Part shown: positions 31,227-43,402 of the stretch, one piece after another
How the letters are laid out: each line of letters starts with the position of its first letter
Position numbering within the stretch: the stretch's first letter is position 1
Origin: Janthinobacterium sp. PAMC25594
Lineage (GTDB): Bacteria; Pseudomonadota; Gammaproteobacteria; Burkholderiales; Burkholderiaceae_D
NCBI RefSeq assembly: GCF_019443505.1
Contig: NZ_CP080377.1
Span: 2,914,001 to 2,978,000, forward strand
Length of the DNA: 64,000 nucleotides
Direction: 5' to 3'
The notes under the pieces: model-generated
Database searches by the model: none
Told to the model about the DNA's origin: nothing
The model's input: only the letters and a program-made list of their open reading frames with translations
Position numbers and translations under genes: made by a program

Positions 31227-32096
31227 ATGCTGCAAGATACCCTGCTGTTCGCCGCCCCCGGCAACCTGCCCGTCGCCCTCGTCGCAGCCCTGTTCGGCCT
31301 GATCGTCGGCAGCTTCCTCAACGTGGTGATCCACCGCGTGCCGAAAATGATGCAGCGCGAATCCGATAATTATGTGGCGGAAGAAAGCGGCCTGCCCTTG
31401 CCGCATACGGACCGCTACAACCTGATGCTGCCACACTCGAACTGTACCGCTTGCGGCCACCGCATCACGGCCATGGAGAACATCCCCGTCATCAGTTACC
31501 TGCTGCTGCGCGGCAAGTGCAGCGCCTGCAAGGCCCCCATCTCCGTGCGCTATCCGCTGGTGGAACTGCTGACGGGCGCGCTGTCGGCCCTGTTGATCTG
31601 GCACTTCGGCAGCGGCTGGACGGGCCTGGCCACGCTCGTGTTTGCCTGGCTGCTGATCGCCATGACCTTCATCGATGCCGACACGCAAATGCTGCCCGAC
31701 GACCTGACCTTCCCGCTGCTGTGGGCGGGCTTGCTGGTGAATATCAACGGCACCTTCGTGCCCCTGCAAGACGCCGTCATCGGCGCGGCCGCCGGCTACC
31801 TGGCCCTGTGGGCCGTGTACTGGGCCTTCAAGCTGGCGACAGGCAAGGAGGGAATGGGCTATGGTGACTTCAAATTGCTGGCGGCGCTCGGTGCGTGGCT
31901 GGGCTGGACCATGTTGCCGACGATTATATTGTTGTCGTCGCTGGTCGGCGCCGTGGTTGGCATCGGCCTGATCGTCTTCGCCAGGCGCGGGCGCGATAAG
32001 CCGATTCCGTTCGGCCCCTACCTGGCGGCGGCGGGCCTGATCGCCCTCTTGTACCGCACGCCCCTGTCGCAGCTGACGCTGGGCCTGGCCGGCTGA
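31227..32096 (+). CDS. pilD: prepilin leader peptidase / N-methyltransferase
   Basis: Membrane aspartic protease that cuts type IV prepilin leaders and methylates the new N-terminus. 289 residues with the methylase region containing two CxxC pairs (CTACG and CSACK), and catalytic aspartates in [12 protein letters not shown] and [11 protein letters not shown]. The ATG at 31227 begins MLQDTL; 104 nt of non-coding sequence separates it from pilC, so it may have its own promoter. coaE starts 10 nt after its stop. Confidence 0.93.
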   Translation: MLQDTLLFAAPGNLPVALVAALFGLIVGSFLNVVIHRVPKMMQRESDNYVAEESGLPLPHTDRYNLMLPHSNCTACGHRITAMENIPVISYLLLRGKCSACKAPISVRYPLVELLTGALSALLIWHFGSGWTGLATLVFAWLLIAMTFIDADTQMLPDDLTFPLLWAGLLVNINGTFVPLQDAVIGAAAGYLALWAVYWAFKLATGKEGMGYGDFKLLAALGAWLGWTMLPTIILLSSLVGAVVGIGLIVFARRGRDKPIPFGPYLAAAGLIALLYRTPLSQLTLGLAG

Positions 32097-32106
32097 CCTG
32101 CCCCTT

Positions 32107-32766
32107 ATGGATCAACACATGCAAATACAAAACGCCCCCTATTTCAGCGTGGGCCTCACCGGTGGCATCGGTTGCGGCAAGAGCACGGTGGCCGACCTGT
32201 TCGCCGCGCACGGCGCCACCATCGTCGATACCGACCAGATCGCCCACAGCCTGACGGCACCGAACGGCGCCGCCATGCCGGCCCTGGTGGCGGAATTTGG
32301 CCCCGACTACGCCGATGCGCGCGGCGCCCTCGACCGTACAAAAATGCGCAACCTGGTGTTTGCCGACGCCGCCGCCAAGGCCAGGCTGGAAGCCATACTG
32401 CACCCGCGCATCCGCCAGGCCACCCTGGCGGCCGCCGCCGAAGCGACGGGCAGCTATGTGATCTTTGCCGTGCCCCTGCTCGTCGAGTCCGGCGGATGGG
32501 TGGAAAGAGTCAACCGCGTGCTGGTCATCGATTGCCTGGAAAGCCTGCAAGTGTCGCGCGTGATGGCACGCAATGGCTTATCGGAAGAACAAGTCAAAGC
32601 CATCATGGCCACGCAAGCCACGCGCGCCATGCGCCTGGCGGCGGCGGACGATGTGATCGACAATAATGGCGATTTGGCCGCCCTGGCGCCGCAGATTGCC
32701 CAGTTGCACGATTTATATCTGGCATTTTCAAAAAGAATGGCCGGAATCGGGCCGCAACGTTTGTAA
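32107..32766 (+). CDS. coaE: dephospho-CoA kinase
   Basis: Last step of coenzyme A synthesis: phosphorylates the 3'-hydroxyl of dephospho-CoA. 219 residues with P-loop GGIGCGKST (19-27), DTDQIAHSL (about 41-49) and the LIDxPLL-type segment [10 protein letters not shown]. An alternative ATG at 32119 would shorten the protein by four residues. It lies in the pilD-coaE-zapD-yacG block common to beta- and gammaproteobacteria. Confidence 0.94.
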   Translation: MDQHMQIQNAPYFSVGLTGGIGCGKSTVADLFAAHGATIVDTDQIAHSLTAPNGAAMPALVAEFGPDYADARGALDRTKMRNLVFADAAAKARLEAILHPRIRQATLAAAAEATGSYVIFAVPLLVESGGWVERVNRVLVIDCLESLQVSRVMARNGLSEEQVKAIMATQATRAMRLAAADDVIDNNGDLAALAPQIAQLHDLYLAFSKRMAGIGPQRL

Positions 32767-32828
32767 TTTGTCGACGCTTGGTTCAAAATCACGGGATTGT
32801 TTGCAGGTCCTTACTTAAGGGAATTATT

Positions 32829-33584
32829 TTGATTGTCTACGAATACCCTTTCAACGAACGCATACGTACCTTGTTGCGGCTGGAAGACCTGTACGACAAA
32901 TTCAAGTTCTTCATCCAGCAAGAGCATGCAATGCAGCATCATGTCGCCTTGGCAACTATTTTCGACATGCTCGAAGTGGCCGGCCGCGCCGACCTGAAGT
33001 CCGACCTGCTGCAGGAACTCGAGCGCCAGCGCCAGAGCCTGCTGGGTTACCGCAGCAATCCGAATGTGGAGCCGGAAACCCTGGACGCCATCCTCGGCGA
33101 ACTCGACAGCGTCAGCGGCGCCCTGGTGGCGGCGCAAGGCAAGACGGGGCAGAATATCCGCGACAATGAATGGCTGATGAGCATCCGCGGCCGCACCATC
33201 ATCCCGGGCGGCGCCTGCGAATTCGACTTGCCCTCGTACTTTGCCTGGCAAAAACGCAGCTGCGAGCAGCGCCTGACCGATATCCACGCCTGGTTCGCCC
33301 CGCTGGCGCCCCTGTTCGATGCGCTGGCCCTGGTCTTGCGCCTGCTGCGCGATTCCGGCGGACCCGTTAAACTGATCGCCAATGGCGGCAGCTACCAGCA
33401 AATGCTGCAAGGCAAGGTGTACCAGATGCTGCGCCTGAGCCTGGATGAAAACAGCGGTGCCATCCCGGAAATTTCCGCCAACAAATATATGCTGTGGGTA
33501 CGCTTCACTACCCAGGGTGGCGACTTGAAACCCAAGCCGCTGGAAGTCGATGTTCCGTTCGAGCTCACGCTCTGTAATTTTTAA
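32829..33584 (+). CDS. zapD: cell division protein ZapD
   Basis: Binds and bundles FtsZ filaments at the division site. 251 residues starting M(TTG)[20 protein letters not shown], the family N-terminus, with the conserved [14 protein letters not shown] segment and the late YMLWVRF. The start is a TTG at 32829 with AAGGGA upstream. An in-frame ATG-led frame from 32778 adds residues absent from homologues. Its partner FtsZ is encoded at 48053-49261. Confidence 0.92.
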   Translation: MIVYEYPFNERIRTLLRLEDLYDKFKFFIQQEHAMQHHVALATIFDMLEVAGRADLKSDLLQELERQRQSLLGYRSNPNVEPETLDAILGELDSVSGALVAAQGKTGQNIRDNEWLMSIRGRTIIPGGACEFDLPSYFAWQKRSCEQRLTDIHAWFAPLAPLFDALALVLRLLRDSGGPVKLIANGGSYQQMLQGKVYQMLRLSLDENSGAIPEISANKYMLWVRFTTQGGDLKPKPLEVDVPFELTLCNF

Positions 33585-33595
33585 CTGTAATTGCC

Positions 33596-33784
33596 ATGAC
33601 CGTCGTTAACTGCCCTACCTGTGCCGCCAAAGTCGAATGGACTGAAGCCAACAAATTCCGCCCCTTCTGCTCGGAACGCTGCAAACAGATCGACCTGGGT
33701 GCCTGGGCCGAAGAGAAATACACGATCCCCGCCGCCGATCCGTTCGAAGATCCCCTCGCGGACGAAGACAACAAACCGCAGTAA
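33596..33784 (+). CDS. yacG: DNA gyrase inhibitor / zinc-binding protein YacG
   Basis: 62 residues. Zinc site CPTC (6-9) and CSERC (25-29), followed by the family [12 protein letters not shown] segment and an acidic tail. Binds GyrB and blocks DNA binding in E. coli. Starts 11 nt after zapD, the standard order. Ends 13 bp before the convergent PIN-domain gene. Confidence 0.94.
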   Translation: MTVVNCPTCAAKVEWTEANKFRPFCSERCKQIDLGAWAEEKYTIPAADPFEDPLADEDNKPQ

Positions 33785-33797
33785 GCCGCAATCAGCC

Positions 33798-34220
33798 TCA
33801 ATTAAACGGATTTTCCAGGCGCAGTCCCTGCGCCGCGAAACTGTCGAGCCTGCCGCTGACCACCGTCAAGCCGTAGGCGATGCCCATCGCCGCAATCTGT
33901 CCATCGACGCCGTGCGCGTGGCCGCGAGCATGCAGGCGCGCGCACACGAGCGCGCAATCGAGGTCGAATTCCAGCAGCCGCGACGCATATTCCGCCAGCA
34001 CGGCTTCCAGCCAGCCTTCCAGCGCCAGTGCTTCCAGCGCCGCTTCGCGCCGCCAGCTGCGCTGTATGCCAGCGCGCAATTGCGCGATCACTTGCACCGG
34101 CACATAACGCATCTCCGGCGCCACCCGCTCGAAAAAATCCGCGACACCCGGCGGCGCGGCACCGCCCTTGCGCGCAGCAACGATCACATCCGTATCGACC
34201 AGGTAGGCGGGCATAGGCAT
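33798..34220 (-). CDS. PIN-domain toxin (VapC/FitB-like ribonuclease)
   Basis: 140 residues. PIN-domain acidic residues are visible in YLVDTDVIVAARKG (Asp9, Asp11) and in the late HGVDGQIAAMGIAYG (Asp105); the C-terminus RLENPFN matches the GLxxxNPW-type ending of FitB/VapC proteins. Expected to cleave RNA when freed from its antitoxin. It starts 6 nt after the small gene upstream, which supplies the antitoxin. A second Met two codons in (34214) is an alternative start. Confidence 0.87.
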   Translation of the reverse strand: MPMPAYLVDTDVIVAARKGGAAPPGVADFFERVAPEMRYVPVQVIAQLRAGIQRSWRREAALEALALEGWLEAVLAEYASRLLEFDLDCALVCARLHARGHAHGVDGQIAAMGIAYGLTVVSGRLDSFAAQGLRLENPFN

Positions 34221-34226
34221 GGCGGG

Positions 34227-34436
34227 TCAGGAGCGGCGCTGGAAATCCGCGTCCAGCCCCACGTCGGGCATGCTGCGCAAAATATCGTCGAGCGGACGCT
34301 TCGGCAGCGGCCGCAAGGCGTTGCGCAGGATGTCGCGGTGCTCCTCTTCGATGCTGCGCCCATGCGCGCGGGCACGCTTGTGCAGCGCGGCGATCAGCAA
34401 TTCATCGGTGTCGGTAAAGGTCAGTGTCAGCGGCAT
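34227..34436 (-). CDS. FitA-like ribbon-helix-helix antitoxin
   Basis: 69 residues starting MPLTLTFTDTDELL. It contains the FitA-type segment RAHGRSIEEEHRDILRNAL (about 24-42), where a DNA-binding ribbon-helix-helix is followed by a C-terminal tail LDDILRSMPDVGLDADF that should bind and block the PIN toxin. The ATG at 34434-34436 has GGGGAG upstream; the frame runs further upstream but that part is not coding-like. Six nucleotides separate it from the toxin gene. The pair probably autoregulates its promoter. Confidence 0.85.
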   Translation of the reverse strand: MPLTLTFTDTDELLIAALHKRARAHGRSIEEEHRDILRNALRPLPKRPLDDILRSMPDVGLDADFQRRS

Positions 34437-34551
34437 GCGGAACTCCCCGGTGCTTGATGCAAGCACTGTAGCGCAAAGCGCGCGCGATACAAGGAAAGTC
34501 ACAGGAAAGCTTGCGCCAGCGCGCAGCATGGCGCTGCCCGCTGGCACCAGA

Positions 34552-34974
34552 TCAGGCCGACGCCAGCGATTCCCGGCGCACCTCATCGAGCCATTCCAGC
34601 AGGGGAATGGTGGCCGGCAGCAAGGGTTCCACGCCGACCGTGCCCTGCCAGGCGAACGCCTGCCCTTCCAGGCTTTGCGGCTCGCCCCGCCACTCGCGGC
34701 TGATATAGAAATGCAGGCGCACATGGGCATGCGGATACACATATTCGATGCCGCACCAGGCTTCGGCGCTGTCGATATACAGCCCCAGCTCCTCGACGAA
34801 CTCGCGTTTCAAGGCATCCAAAATGGCTTCGCCCGGCTCGACCTTGCCGCCCGGGAATTCCCAATAACCGTCATACGGCTTGCCGGCCGGGCGCTGGCCC
34901 AGCAGCACGTCGCCATTCGATTTCATCAGGATGCCGACGGCGACGTCCACCGGTGTCACTTTCACATCGCTCAT
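34552..34974 (-). CDS. mutT: Nudix hydrolase, MutT-like 8-oxo-dGTP pyrophosphatase
   Basis: 140 residues with the Nudix box GGKVEPGEAILDALKREFVEELGL in pieces (about 38-61): G, E, REF-EE-G pattern intact. It also has the QRPAGKPYDGYWEFPG sequence typical of MutT, which sanitises oxidised GTP. The ATG at 34972-34974 overlaps the stop of the DUF815 ATPase gene (ATGA), so it is translated with it. The upstream frame is longer but overlaps that gene. The same order occurs after secA-argJ in related bacteria as I recall. Confidence 0.9.
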   Translation of the reverse strand: MSDVKVTPVDVAVGILMKSNGDVLLGQRPAGKPYDGYWEFPGGKVEPGEAILDALKREFVEELGLYIDSAEAWCGIEYVYPHAHVRLHFYISREWRGEPQSLEGQAFAWQGTVGVEPLLPATIPLLEWLDEVRRESLASA

Positions 34975-35852
34975 TGCGGCAACTTTCCCGCAGGTAGTTT
35001 CCCAGCATAATCGCGCGCGAATTGCCAGGCTACCCGGCCCGAACGGGAACCGCGCTGCAAGGCCCAGCGCAGGGCGTCGCCGCGCGCTGCCGCGATCTGC
35101 TCCGGCGTGCAGCCGAACGAGGCGAGCCAATGGGCCGCGATATCGAGGTAATCATCCTGCTTGAACGGGTAAAACGACAGCCACAGGCCGAAGCGCTCGG
35201 ACAGCGAAATTTTCTCTTCCACCGTCTCGCCCGGATGCAGATCGCCGTCGTCGTCCGTCTTGTAGCTGGTGTTGTCCGACATCCGTTCCGGCATCAGGTG
35301 ACGGCGGTTCGAGGTGGCATAGATCAGCACATTGTCCGATTGCGCGGCAATGCTGCCGTCGAGCGCCACTTTCAACGCCTTGTAGCCGCTCTCTCCCTCT
35401 TCGAACGACAGGTCGTCGCAAAAGATGATGAAGCGCTCGGAACGCGCCGCCACCAGATCGACGATGTCGGGCAGGTCGGCCAGGTCCGCTTTATCCACTT
35501 CGATCAGGCGCAGGCCCTGGCCGGCAAACTGGTTCAGGCACGCCTTGATCAACGACGACTTGCCCGTGCCGCGCGCACCCGTCAGCAGCACGTTGTTGGC
35601 CGGACGACCACTGACGAACTGACGCGTGTTCTGTTCAATTTGCGCTTTTTGCGTGCCGATATTGTGCAAGTCATCCAGCGCGATGTTCGACACGTGGGCC
35701 ACGGCCTGCAAATAAGCTGCTGCGCCCTGGCGCCGGCGCCAGCGGAAGGCAAAGCTGGTCCAGTCCGGCGCGGGCGTCGCCTGCGGCAGGATCGCTTCCA
35801 CGCGCGCCAGCAAGCTTTCCGCGCGCAGCAGGAATTGATCGAGACCGGTCAT
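34971..35852 (-). CDS. DUF815-family AAA ATPase
   Basis: 293 residues, cytoplasmic. Walker [14 protein letters not shown] (about 89-101), Walker B-like [14 protein letters not shown] (about 142-155), sensor segment [12 protein letters not shown], and the DUF815 run [15 protein letters not shown]. Such proteins resemble single-domain AAA+ ATPases of unknown partner. Overlaps argJ by ATGA upstream and mutT downstream, so argJ, this gene and mutT form one unit. Function not known. Confidence 0.87.
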   Translation of the reverse strand: MTGLDQFLLRAESLLARVEAILPQATPAPDWTSFAFRWRRRQGAAAYLQAVAHVSNIALDDLHNIGTQKAQIEQNTRQFVSGRPANNVLLTGARGTGKSSLIKACLNQFAGQGLRLIEVDKADLADLPDIVDLVAARSERFIIFCDDLSFEEGESGYKALKVALDGSIAAQSDNVLIYATSNRRHLMPERMSDNTSYKTDDDGDLHPGETVEEKISLSERFGLWLSFYPFKQDDYLDIAAHWLASFGCTPEQIAAARGDALRWALQRGSRSGRVAWQFARDYAGKLPAGKLPQ

Positions 35853-37087
35853 GAGCGGTAGTCGGCGTTGATCGACACGTAGTCATGCGACAGGTCGCAC
35901 GTCCACAGGGTCGCCGTGGCATCGCCACGCGCCAGTTTCACGCGGATGGTGATTTCGCTTTGCTGCATCACGCGCTGGCCATCCTGTTCCTGGTAGTCGG
36001 GGTTGCGGCCGCCATTCTTGGCCACCCACACGTCGTCCAGGTACAAATTCAATTGACCCACGTCCAGATCGTCCACGCCCGCGTAGCCGATGGCGGCCAG
36101 GATGCGGCCCAGGTTCGGATCGGACGCGAAGAAGGCCGTTTTCACCAGCGGCGAATGGGCGATGGAATAGGCGATCTTGCGGCACTCTTCCACGTTGCGG
36201 CCGTCTTCCACGGTCACGGTCATGAACTTGGTGGCGCCTTCGCCGTCGCGCACGATGGCTTGCGCCAGGAAGGTCGACAATTCGGTGACGGCGGCCGCCA
36301 GTTCCGCATAATGCGGCGAATCGATGGAATCGATGACCAGGCTGCCGGCGCCCGTCGCCACCAGCATGAACGAGTCATTGGTGGACGTGTCGCCGTCGAT
36401 GGTGATGCAGTTGAACGATTTGTCGGCCGCCTGCTTCACCAGCTGGTCCAGCACCGGTTGCGCCACGGTGGCGTCAAACGCGAGGAAACCCAGCATGGTG
36501 GCCATGTTCGGCTTGATCATGCCGGCGCCCTTGCTGATGCCCGTCAGGGTCACCGCGTGGTCGCCGATGGTGACCGTGCGCGAACCGGCTTTCGGCTGCG
36601 TGTCGGTGGTCATGATGGCTTCGGCGGCCGAGAACCAGTTGTCCGACGTGAGCGCGGCCACGGCTTGCGGCAAGCCGGCCACTAGGCGCTGCACGGGCAG
36701 CGGTTCGAGGATCACGCCGGTGGAAAACGGCAGGATTTGCTGCGGCGTGCAGCCCAGCAGTTCGGCCAGCGCGGCGCAGCTGGCCTGCGCGTCGGCCAGG
36801 CCCGATTCGCCCGTGCCCGCATTCGCGTTGCCCGTATTGACCAGCAGCGCGCGGATCGGCGCGGCACCGGCCGTCACGGCGGCCAGGTTGGCTTTCGAAA
36901 TTTGCACGGGCGCGGCGCAGAAGCGGTTCAAGGTGAACACGCCGGCCACGGTGGCCGTCGGCGCCAGTTTCAATACCAGCAAATCCTTGCGGTTGGGTTT
37001 CTTGATGCCGGCTTCGGCAACACCGATTTCAATGCCGGCGACGGCTTTCAAGTCGGCGGCGACGGGCTTGGGAGAATTGACGGCCAT
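35849..37087 (-). CDS. argJ: bifunctional ornithine acetyltransferase / N-acetylglutamate synthase
   Basis: Recycles the acetyl group in arginine biosynthesis. 412 residues with the self-cleavage site [10 protein letters not shown] where Thr197 becomes the new N-terminal nucleophile of the beta chain. Further markers are [11 protein letters not shown] (83-93), PFSTGVILE, and the late [12 protein letters not shown]. Starts at 37087 with AGGAGTTCTTC-type purines reversed poorly, so the ribosome site is weak. First gene of the argJ-DUF815-mutT unit. Confidence 0.95.
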   Translation of the reverse strand: MAVNSPKPVAADLKAVAGIEIGVAEAGIKKPNRKDLLVLKLAPTATVAGVFTLNRFCAAPVQISKANLAAVTAGAAPIRALLVNTGNANAGTGESGLADAQASCAALAELLGCTPQQILPFSTGVILEPLPVQRLVAGLPQAVAALTSDNWFSAAEAIMTTDTQPKAGSRTVTIGDHAVTLTGISKGAGMIKPNMATMLGFLAFDATVAQPVLDQLVKQAADKSFNCITIDGDTSTNDSFMLVATGAGSLVIDSIDSPHYAELAAAVTELSTFLAQAIVRDGEGATKFMTVTVEDGRNVEECRKIAYSIAHSPLVKTAFFASDPNLGRILAAIGYAGVDDLDVGQLNLYLDDVWVAKNGGRNPDYQEQDGQRVMQQSEITIRVKLARGDATATLWTCDLSHDYVSINADYRS

Positions 37088-37312
37088 AGGAGTTCTTCTG
37101 CGAGGGAAAATGGAAGCGCTATTGTAGCGCCTTCGCGGCGCGGGTGAACATGCGGCAAGTGAATAGTCGCGCTGGCCCCGGCCGCGCCGCAGCGGGCAGG
37201 CAGGCAGCGTGGCCAGGCTTGTGATTTATCAGAACCATGCCACCTGGCGGCGCTAAGGTATGGGAATGGACGATGGCGAGTCATGCTATCGCACCGTCCA
37301 GGGAAGGATGTC
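37088..37312. other. intergenic region between argJ and the esterase-like lipoprotein gene
   Basis: 225 bp between divergent genes. It must hold promoters for both, but I see no hexamer pair good enough to mark. The plus-strand end AAGGATGTC before 37313 is the ribosome site of the lipoprotein gene. Confidence 0.5.
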
Positions 37313-38638
37313 ATGGCGCAGGGTCAGTCAAACCGGATGCGGCGCAGCGCTTCAGGCCTGTCGTGCCTGTTGCATCGGCTATGCCTGTTTTGCCTGCTGG
37401 GCTGGTTGACAGCCTGTACGGTGCCGCGCGGCCCGGCAGATGGCGCCAGCACCCACGTCACTGAACAAGCATCCGCAGCGCAGCCCGCGGCTGAAGTTCC
37501 ACCACCTGCCGCGGCACCACGGCCATCACTGCCCAGTCCGTGGAGCGGCGCATGGTCGGGCACGGGCGGCTTGGCGGGCAGCCTCGGCAATCTGGTCGGC
37601 AGCACCGGCAGCGGCGGCACGCTGACGTCCGGCAACGAGATCGCGCCAGCCGGCGCCACGCACGTCACCGTGTATTACGCCACCGACAGGCAATACCAGG
37701 CCAGCAGCCACAATTATGGCTGGCAGCCCAACCGCGCGGCGCCCTACCTCAGCTATGGCAGCGTCGTGGTCAGCATCCCGGAGAAAAGAGCGCCGGGAGA
37801 ACTGCCATTGCCACCCTGGTACGCCATCCTGTCCGGCGACAATGCGCAAAAATATGTGCTGATCAAGGAAACCACGCGCCTGTCGCGCGCGGGTTTTCTC
37901 GCCACCGCCAAGGCCAGGATACAGGCCGCCCCGGAACGGCACGCCGCCTTCATCTACATCCATGGCTACAGCAACTCGTTTGACGACGCCGCCCGGCGCA
38001 CGGCGCAGATGGCGGTCGACCTCGATATCGGCGCCCTGCCCGTGTTCTACAGCTGGCCGTCGAAAGGTACCCTGGCCGGCTATGAGTTCGATGAAAATTC
38101 CGCCGAATGGACGCAGGCGCACCTGCAGGCCTTCCTGGCCGACTTCGCGGACCATTCTTCCGCCACCGATATCTACATCATCGCCCACAGCATGGGCAAC
38201 CGCCCGATGACCGTGGCCCTGGCCAACCTGCTGGAAAAGCGCCCCGAGCTGCGGCCCCTGTTCAAGCAGGTGGTGCTGGCGGCGCCGGACATCAATGCCG
38301 ATATCTTCCGCGAGCAGATCGCTCCCCGTTTTGCCAGCCTCAAGCTTCCCGCCACCCTGTATGCGTCCGCGAACGACAAGGCCATCCGCGCTTCCTACAG
38401 TTTTTCCGACTGGGACAGGATAGGCGACATCCGTGGCCCCGTCGTCGGCATCCCCGGCATGGAACTCGTCGATGCCTCGGCCGTCATCATGAACTTCATG
38501 GGACACGATTACTTCGCCAGCAACCGCGTCCTGCTGACCGATATCGCCACCATGATCAAGACGGGGCAACGGGCAAGGAACCGCGGCGGATTGAAAGGCA
38601 TTCCCTCGCAGGCGCCGCAATACTGGGCATTTCCCTGA
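37313..38638 (+). CDS. lipoprotein with DUF900 alpha/beta-hydrolase domain
   Basis: 441 residues. Basic N-terminus, hydrophobic stretch and lipobox LTAC with Cys35, then a Pro/Ala and Gly/Ser-rich linker (about 45-110). The hydrolase domain starts VTVYYATDRQ, has the oxyanion strand IYIHGYSNSFDDA, the FYSWPSKG motif, and the nucleophile elbow HSMGNRP with Ser near 290. The late HDYFASN likely supplies His. DUF900 proteins are predicted esterases of unknown substrate; the lipid anchor places it in the envelope. ATG at 37313 chosen for its AAGGATG; an ATG at 37283 is an alternative. Confidence 0.85.
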   Translation: MAQGQSNRMRRSASGLSCLLHRLCLFCLLGWLTACTVPRGPADGASTHVTEQASAAQPAAEVPPPAAAPRPSLPSPWSGAWSGTGGLAGSLGNLVGSTGSGGTLTSGNEIAPAGATHVTVYYATDRQYQASSHNYGWQPNRAAPYLSYGSVVVSIPEKRAPGELPLPPWYAILSGDNAQKYVLIKETTRLSRAGFLATAKARIQAAPERHAAFIYIHGYSNSFDDAARRTAQMAVDLDIGALPVFYSWPSKGTLAGYEFDENSAEWTQAHLQAFLADFADHSSATDIYIIAHSMGNRPMTVALANLLEKRPELRPLFKQVVLAAPDINADIFREQIAPRFASLKLPATLYASANDKAIRASYSFSDWDRIGDIRGPVVGIPGMELVDASAVIMNFMGHDYFASNRVLLTDIATMIKTGQRARNRGGLKGIPSQAPQYWAFP

Positions 38639-38670
38639 ACACATGAACACGCAACTCATGCCATCGCGGA

Positions 38671-38702
38671 CATAAAAAAACGGAGACCGCGGTCTCCGTT
38701 CT
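38671..38702 (-). terminator. secA terminator (hairpin)
   Basis: AACGGAGACC and GGTCTCCGTT (38679-38700) form a 10-bp stem with a GC loop. On the minus strand a T-run follows, so it ends secA transcription. It lies 24 bp after the secA stop, and could slow plus-strand transcription as well. Confidence 0.85.
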
Positions 38703-38724
38703 TGTTCAGGCAGTCAAGCAGGCT

Positions 38725-41493
<2,769 letters not shown>

Positions 41494-41772
41494 GCTTGAA
41501 TTCTTGAAAAAACGCCGTTAAAAAAAGCTCGGTAGGTGACAACGAGGTAACAATCGCGTGACCGCACGGAGTTCGACTATGGCAAAAGACGATGATTTTA
41601 TCATGCGTTCCCGCCAAGGTTGGGCTAATGCACCATATAACAATAGCTTAATGACAAACAAATGGCAGAAAGTGCGGACATTTTCCATACTGTAAGGCAA
41701 TACGACCTGCCCGCCTGCGCCGCACCCGCCGCCGCACTCGTCATGCGCGGGCGAGTGTGCTATGTTTCGGCC
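41494..41772. other. secA-dciA divergent intergenic region
   Basis: 279 bp, AT-richer than the flanks, between divergent secA and the DUF721 gene. It should contain both promoters. I found no confident -35/-10 pair, no regulatory RNA signature and no good small frame. Confidence 0.5.
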
Positions 41773-42282
41773 ATGCGAACTCCCACTTATTCTCCGGCAC
41801 CGCGCCGCGGCTACGGCTTTGCCCGCTCAGGCCCGGCCGCGACGGGCGCGACCGATTTTCTGCGCGGCAATGCGACGATGGCATCCCTGATGCCCACCGT
41901 CACGCGCCTGGCCGCCCTGCAAAAAGATTGCGCCAAAGCCTTGCCGGCGATGTTCGAGCATTGCGACATCCTGCAATTCGAGGGCGGCCAGCTGGTGCTG
42001 GCCACGCCGAACGCGGCGCTGGCGGCCAAGCTCAAGCAGCAATTACCGAAACTGCAAGGGGAGCTGGAAAGAAAGGGCTGGCAAATTTCAGGCATCAAGC
42101 TGAAAGTGCAGGTCATCAAGAGCATCGCGCCCATCGTGCATACGCGGGCGCTGGTCTTGCCGGAAAAAGCCATGTCGGCGCTGGAAGAGCTGAGCACGGC
42201 CCTGCCCGCGTCGAAGCAGAACGAGCAATTGATCGCGGCGCTGCGCAACATGGTCCGCCACCACCGCGAACCTAAAGATTAG
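41773..42282 (+). CDS. dciA: DUF721 protein, probable DciA-type replicative helicase loader
   Basis: 169 residues. The DUF721 domain (about 25-125) begins TRLAALQKDCAKALPAMFEHC and includes LVLATPNAALAAKLKQQLPKLQGELERKG. The rest is basic and probably disordered. In Pseudomonas the DciA helicase operator is a DUF721 protein encoded between lpxC and secA, the same position as here. The betaproteobacterial branch is more diverged, so the assignment rests on domain and synteny. I chose the ATG at 41773 as the most likely start; an in-frame ATG at 41662 adds 37 residues. Confidence 0.75.
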   Translation: MRTPTYSPAPRRGYGFARSGPAATGATDFLRGNATMASLMPTVTRLAALQKDCAKALPAMFEHCDILQFEGGQLVLATPNAALAAKLKQQLPKLQGELERKGWQISGIKLKVQVIKSIAPIVHTRALVLPEKAMSALEELSTALPASKQNEQLIAALRNMVRHHREPKD

Positions 42283-42301
42283 CAACGCCAGGCGGCAGCA
42301 C

Positions 42302-42395
42302 GTAGGTCGGATTAGGCCCTTCGGGCCGTAATCCGACAACATTGTTGGCGCCTGCGGGGTTGCCGGATTACGGCCTGCGGCCTAATCCGACCTAC
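42302..42395. repeat. REP-type palindromic repeat, paired inverted copies
   Basis: Unit 1 (42302-42350) runs GTAGGTCGGATTAGG...CCGTAATCCGACAACATTGTTGGCG; unit 2 (42360-42395) runs TTGCCGGATTACGG...CCTAATCCGACCTAC. Each can fold into a GTCGGATTA hairpin and the outer GTAGGTCGG/CCGACCTAC ends pair too. It fills the gap between convergent dciA and lpxC. Its last bases overlap the lpxC stop codon: the TAG of lpxC is the TAG of GTAGGTCGG. It may also act as the shared terminator. Confidence 0.9.
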
Positions 42396-43327
42396 GTCAA
42401 CGACCACTCGCGCTCCATTTGACGGAGATACGACTGCGGCGCCGCCTCGTTGGTATCGAACGAGACGATTTCATACGCATCCGGCTGATCCAGCAGCGCC
42501 AGCAGCAGCTGGTTGTTCAGTGCGTGGCCCGATTTGTGCGCCGTGTAATACGCGAGCAAGGGGTGGCCCACCAGGTACAGGTCGCCGATGGCGTCGAGGA
42601 TCTTGTGGCGCACGAACTCGTCTTCATAGCGCAGGCCATCGGCATTCAAGATGCGGTATTCATCCATGACGATGGCGTTTTCCAGCGAACCGCCACGCGC
42701 CAGGCCCATGCCGCGCAAGCTTTCCACGTCCTGCATGAAACCAAAGGTGCGCGCGCGCGCCACGTCGTGCACATACGACACGTCGCCGAAGTCGACGGAG
42801 GCGCGCTGCATCGTGCCGTCGACGGCAGGATGGTTGAATTCGATGAAGAAATCGAGCTTGAAGCCGTCGTACGGCGACAGGCGCGCCCATTTCTCCGCGT
42901 CACCCTTGCCGTGACGCACTTCCACAGGCTTGATGACCTTGATGAATTTCTTCGGCGCCTGCTGCTCTTCCACGCCAGCCTGCTGCAGCAGATAGACGAA
43001 GGACGAGGCGGACCCATCCATGATGGGAATTTCTTCCGCATTCACGTCGATAACCATATTGTCCACGCCCAGGCCGGCCGCGGCCGACATCAGATGTTCC
43101 ACGGTAGACACCCTGGCGCCATCCTTGATCAGCACGGAAGCCATGCGCGTATCGCCCACGGCCATGGCGCTGGCGGGAAATTCCACGATGGGATCGAGGT
43201 CGATGCGGCGAAACACGATGCCCGTGTCGATCGCGGCGGGACGCAAGGTCAGCTCGACCTTGGTGCCAGAGTGCAAACCGACACCGATGGTGCGGACCTG
43301 TTGTTTGATAGTGCGTTGTTTTAACAT
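42392..43327 (-). CDS. lpxC: UDP-3-O-acyl-N-acetylglucosamine deacetylase
   Basis: Committed zinc-dependent step of lipid A synthesis. 311 residues with [32 protein letters not shown] (in pieces, about 76-107; first zinc His and Glu) and the second zinc site [16 protein letters not shown] (about 236-251). Starts [11 protein letters not shown]. The stop codon TAG at 42392-42394 falls inside the REP repeat. In most relatives lpxC follows ftsZ closely; here four extra genes and an IS lie between them. Confidence 0.96.
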   Translation of the reverse strand: MLKQRTIKQQVRTIGVGLHSGTKVELTLRPAAIDTGIVFRRIDLDPIVEFPASAMAVGDTRMASVLIKDGARVSTVEHLMSAAAGLGVDNMVIDVNAEEIPIMDGSASSFVYLLQQAGVEEQQAPKKFIKVIKPVEVRHGKGDAEKWARLSPYDGFKLDFFIEFNHPAVDGTMQRASVDFGDVSYVHDVARARTFGFMQDVESLRGMGLARGGSLENAIVMDEYRILNADGLRYEDEFVRHKILDAIGDLYLVGHPLLAYYTAHKSGHALNNQLLLALLDQPDAYEIVSFDTNEAAPQSYLRQMEREWSLT

Positions 43328-43402
43328 CTGTCGATTATATCTATTTGCTCAATGTTCGTTGCGGCGCGGCATGAGCCACGCCAGAAAAACCACATCCGGC
43401 CG

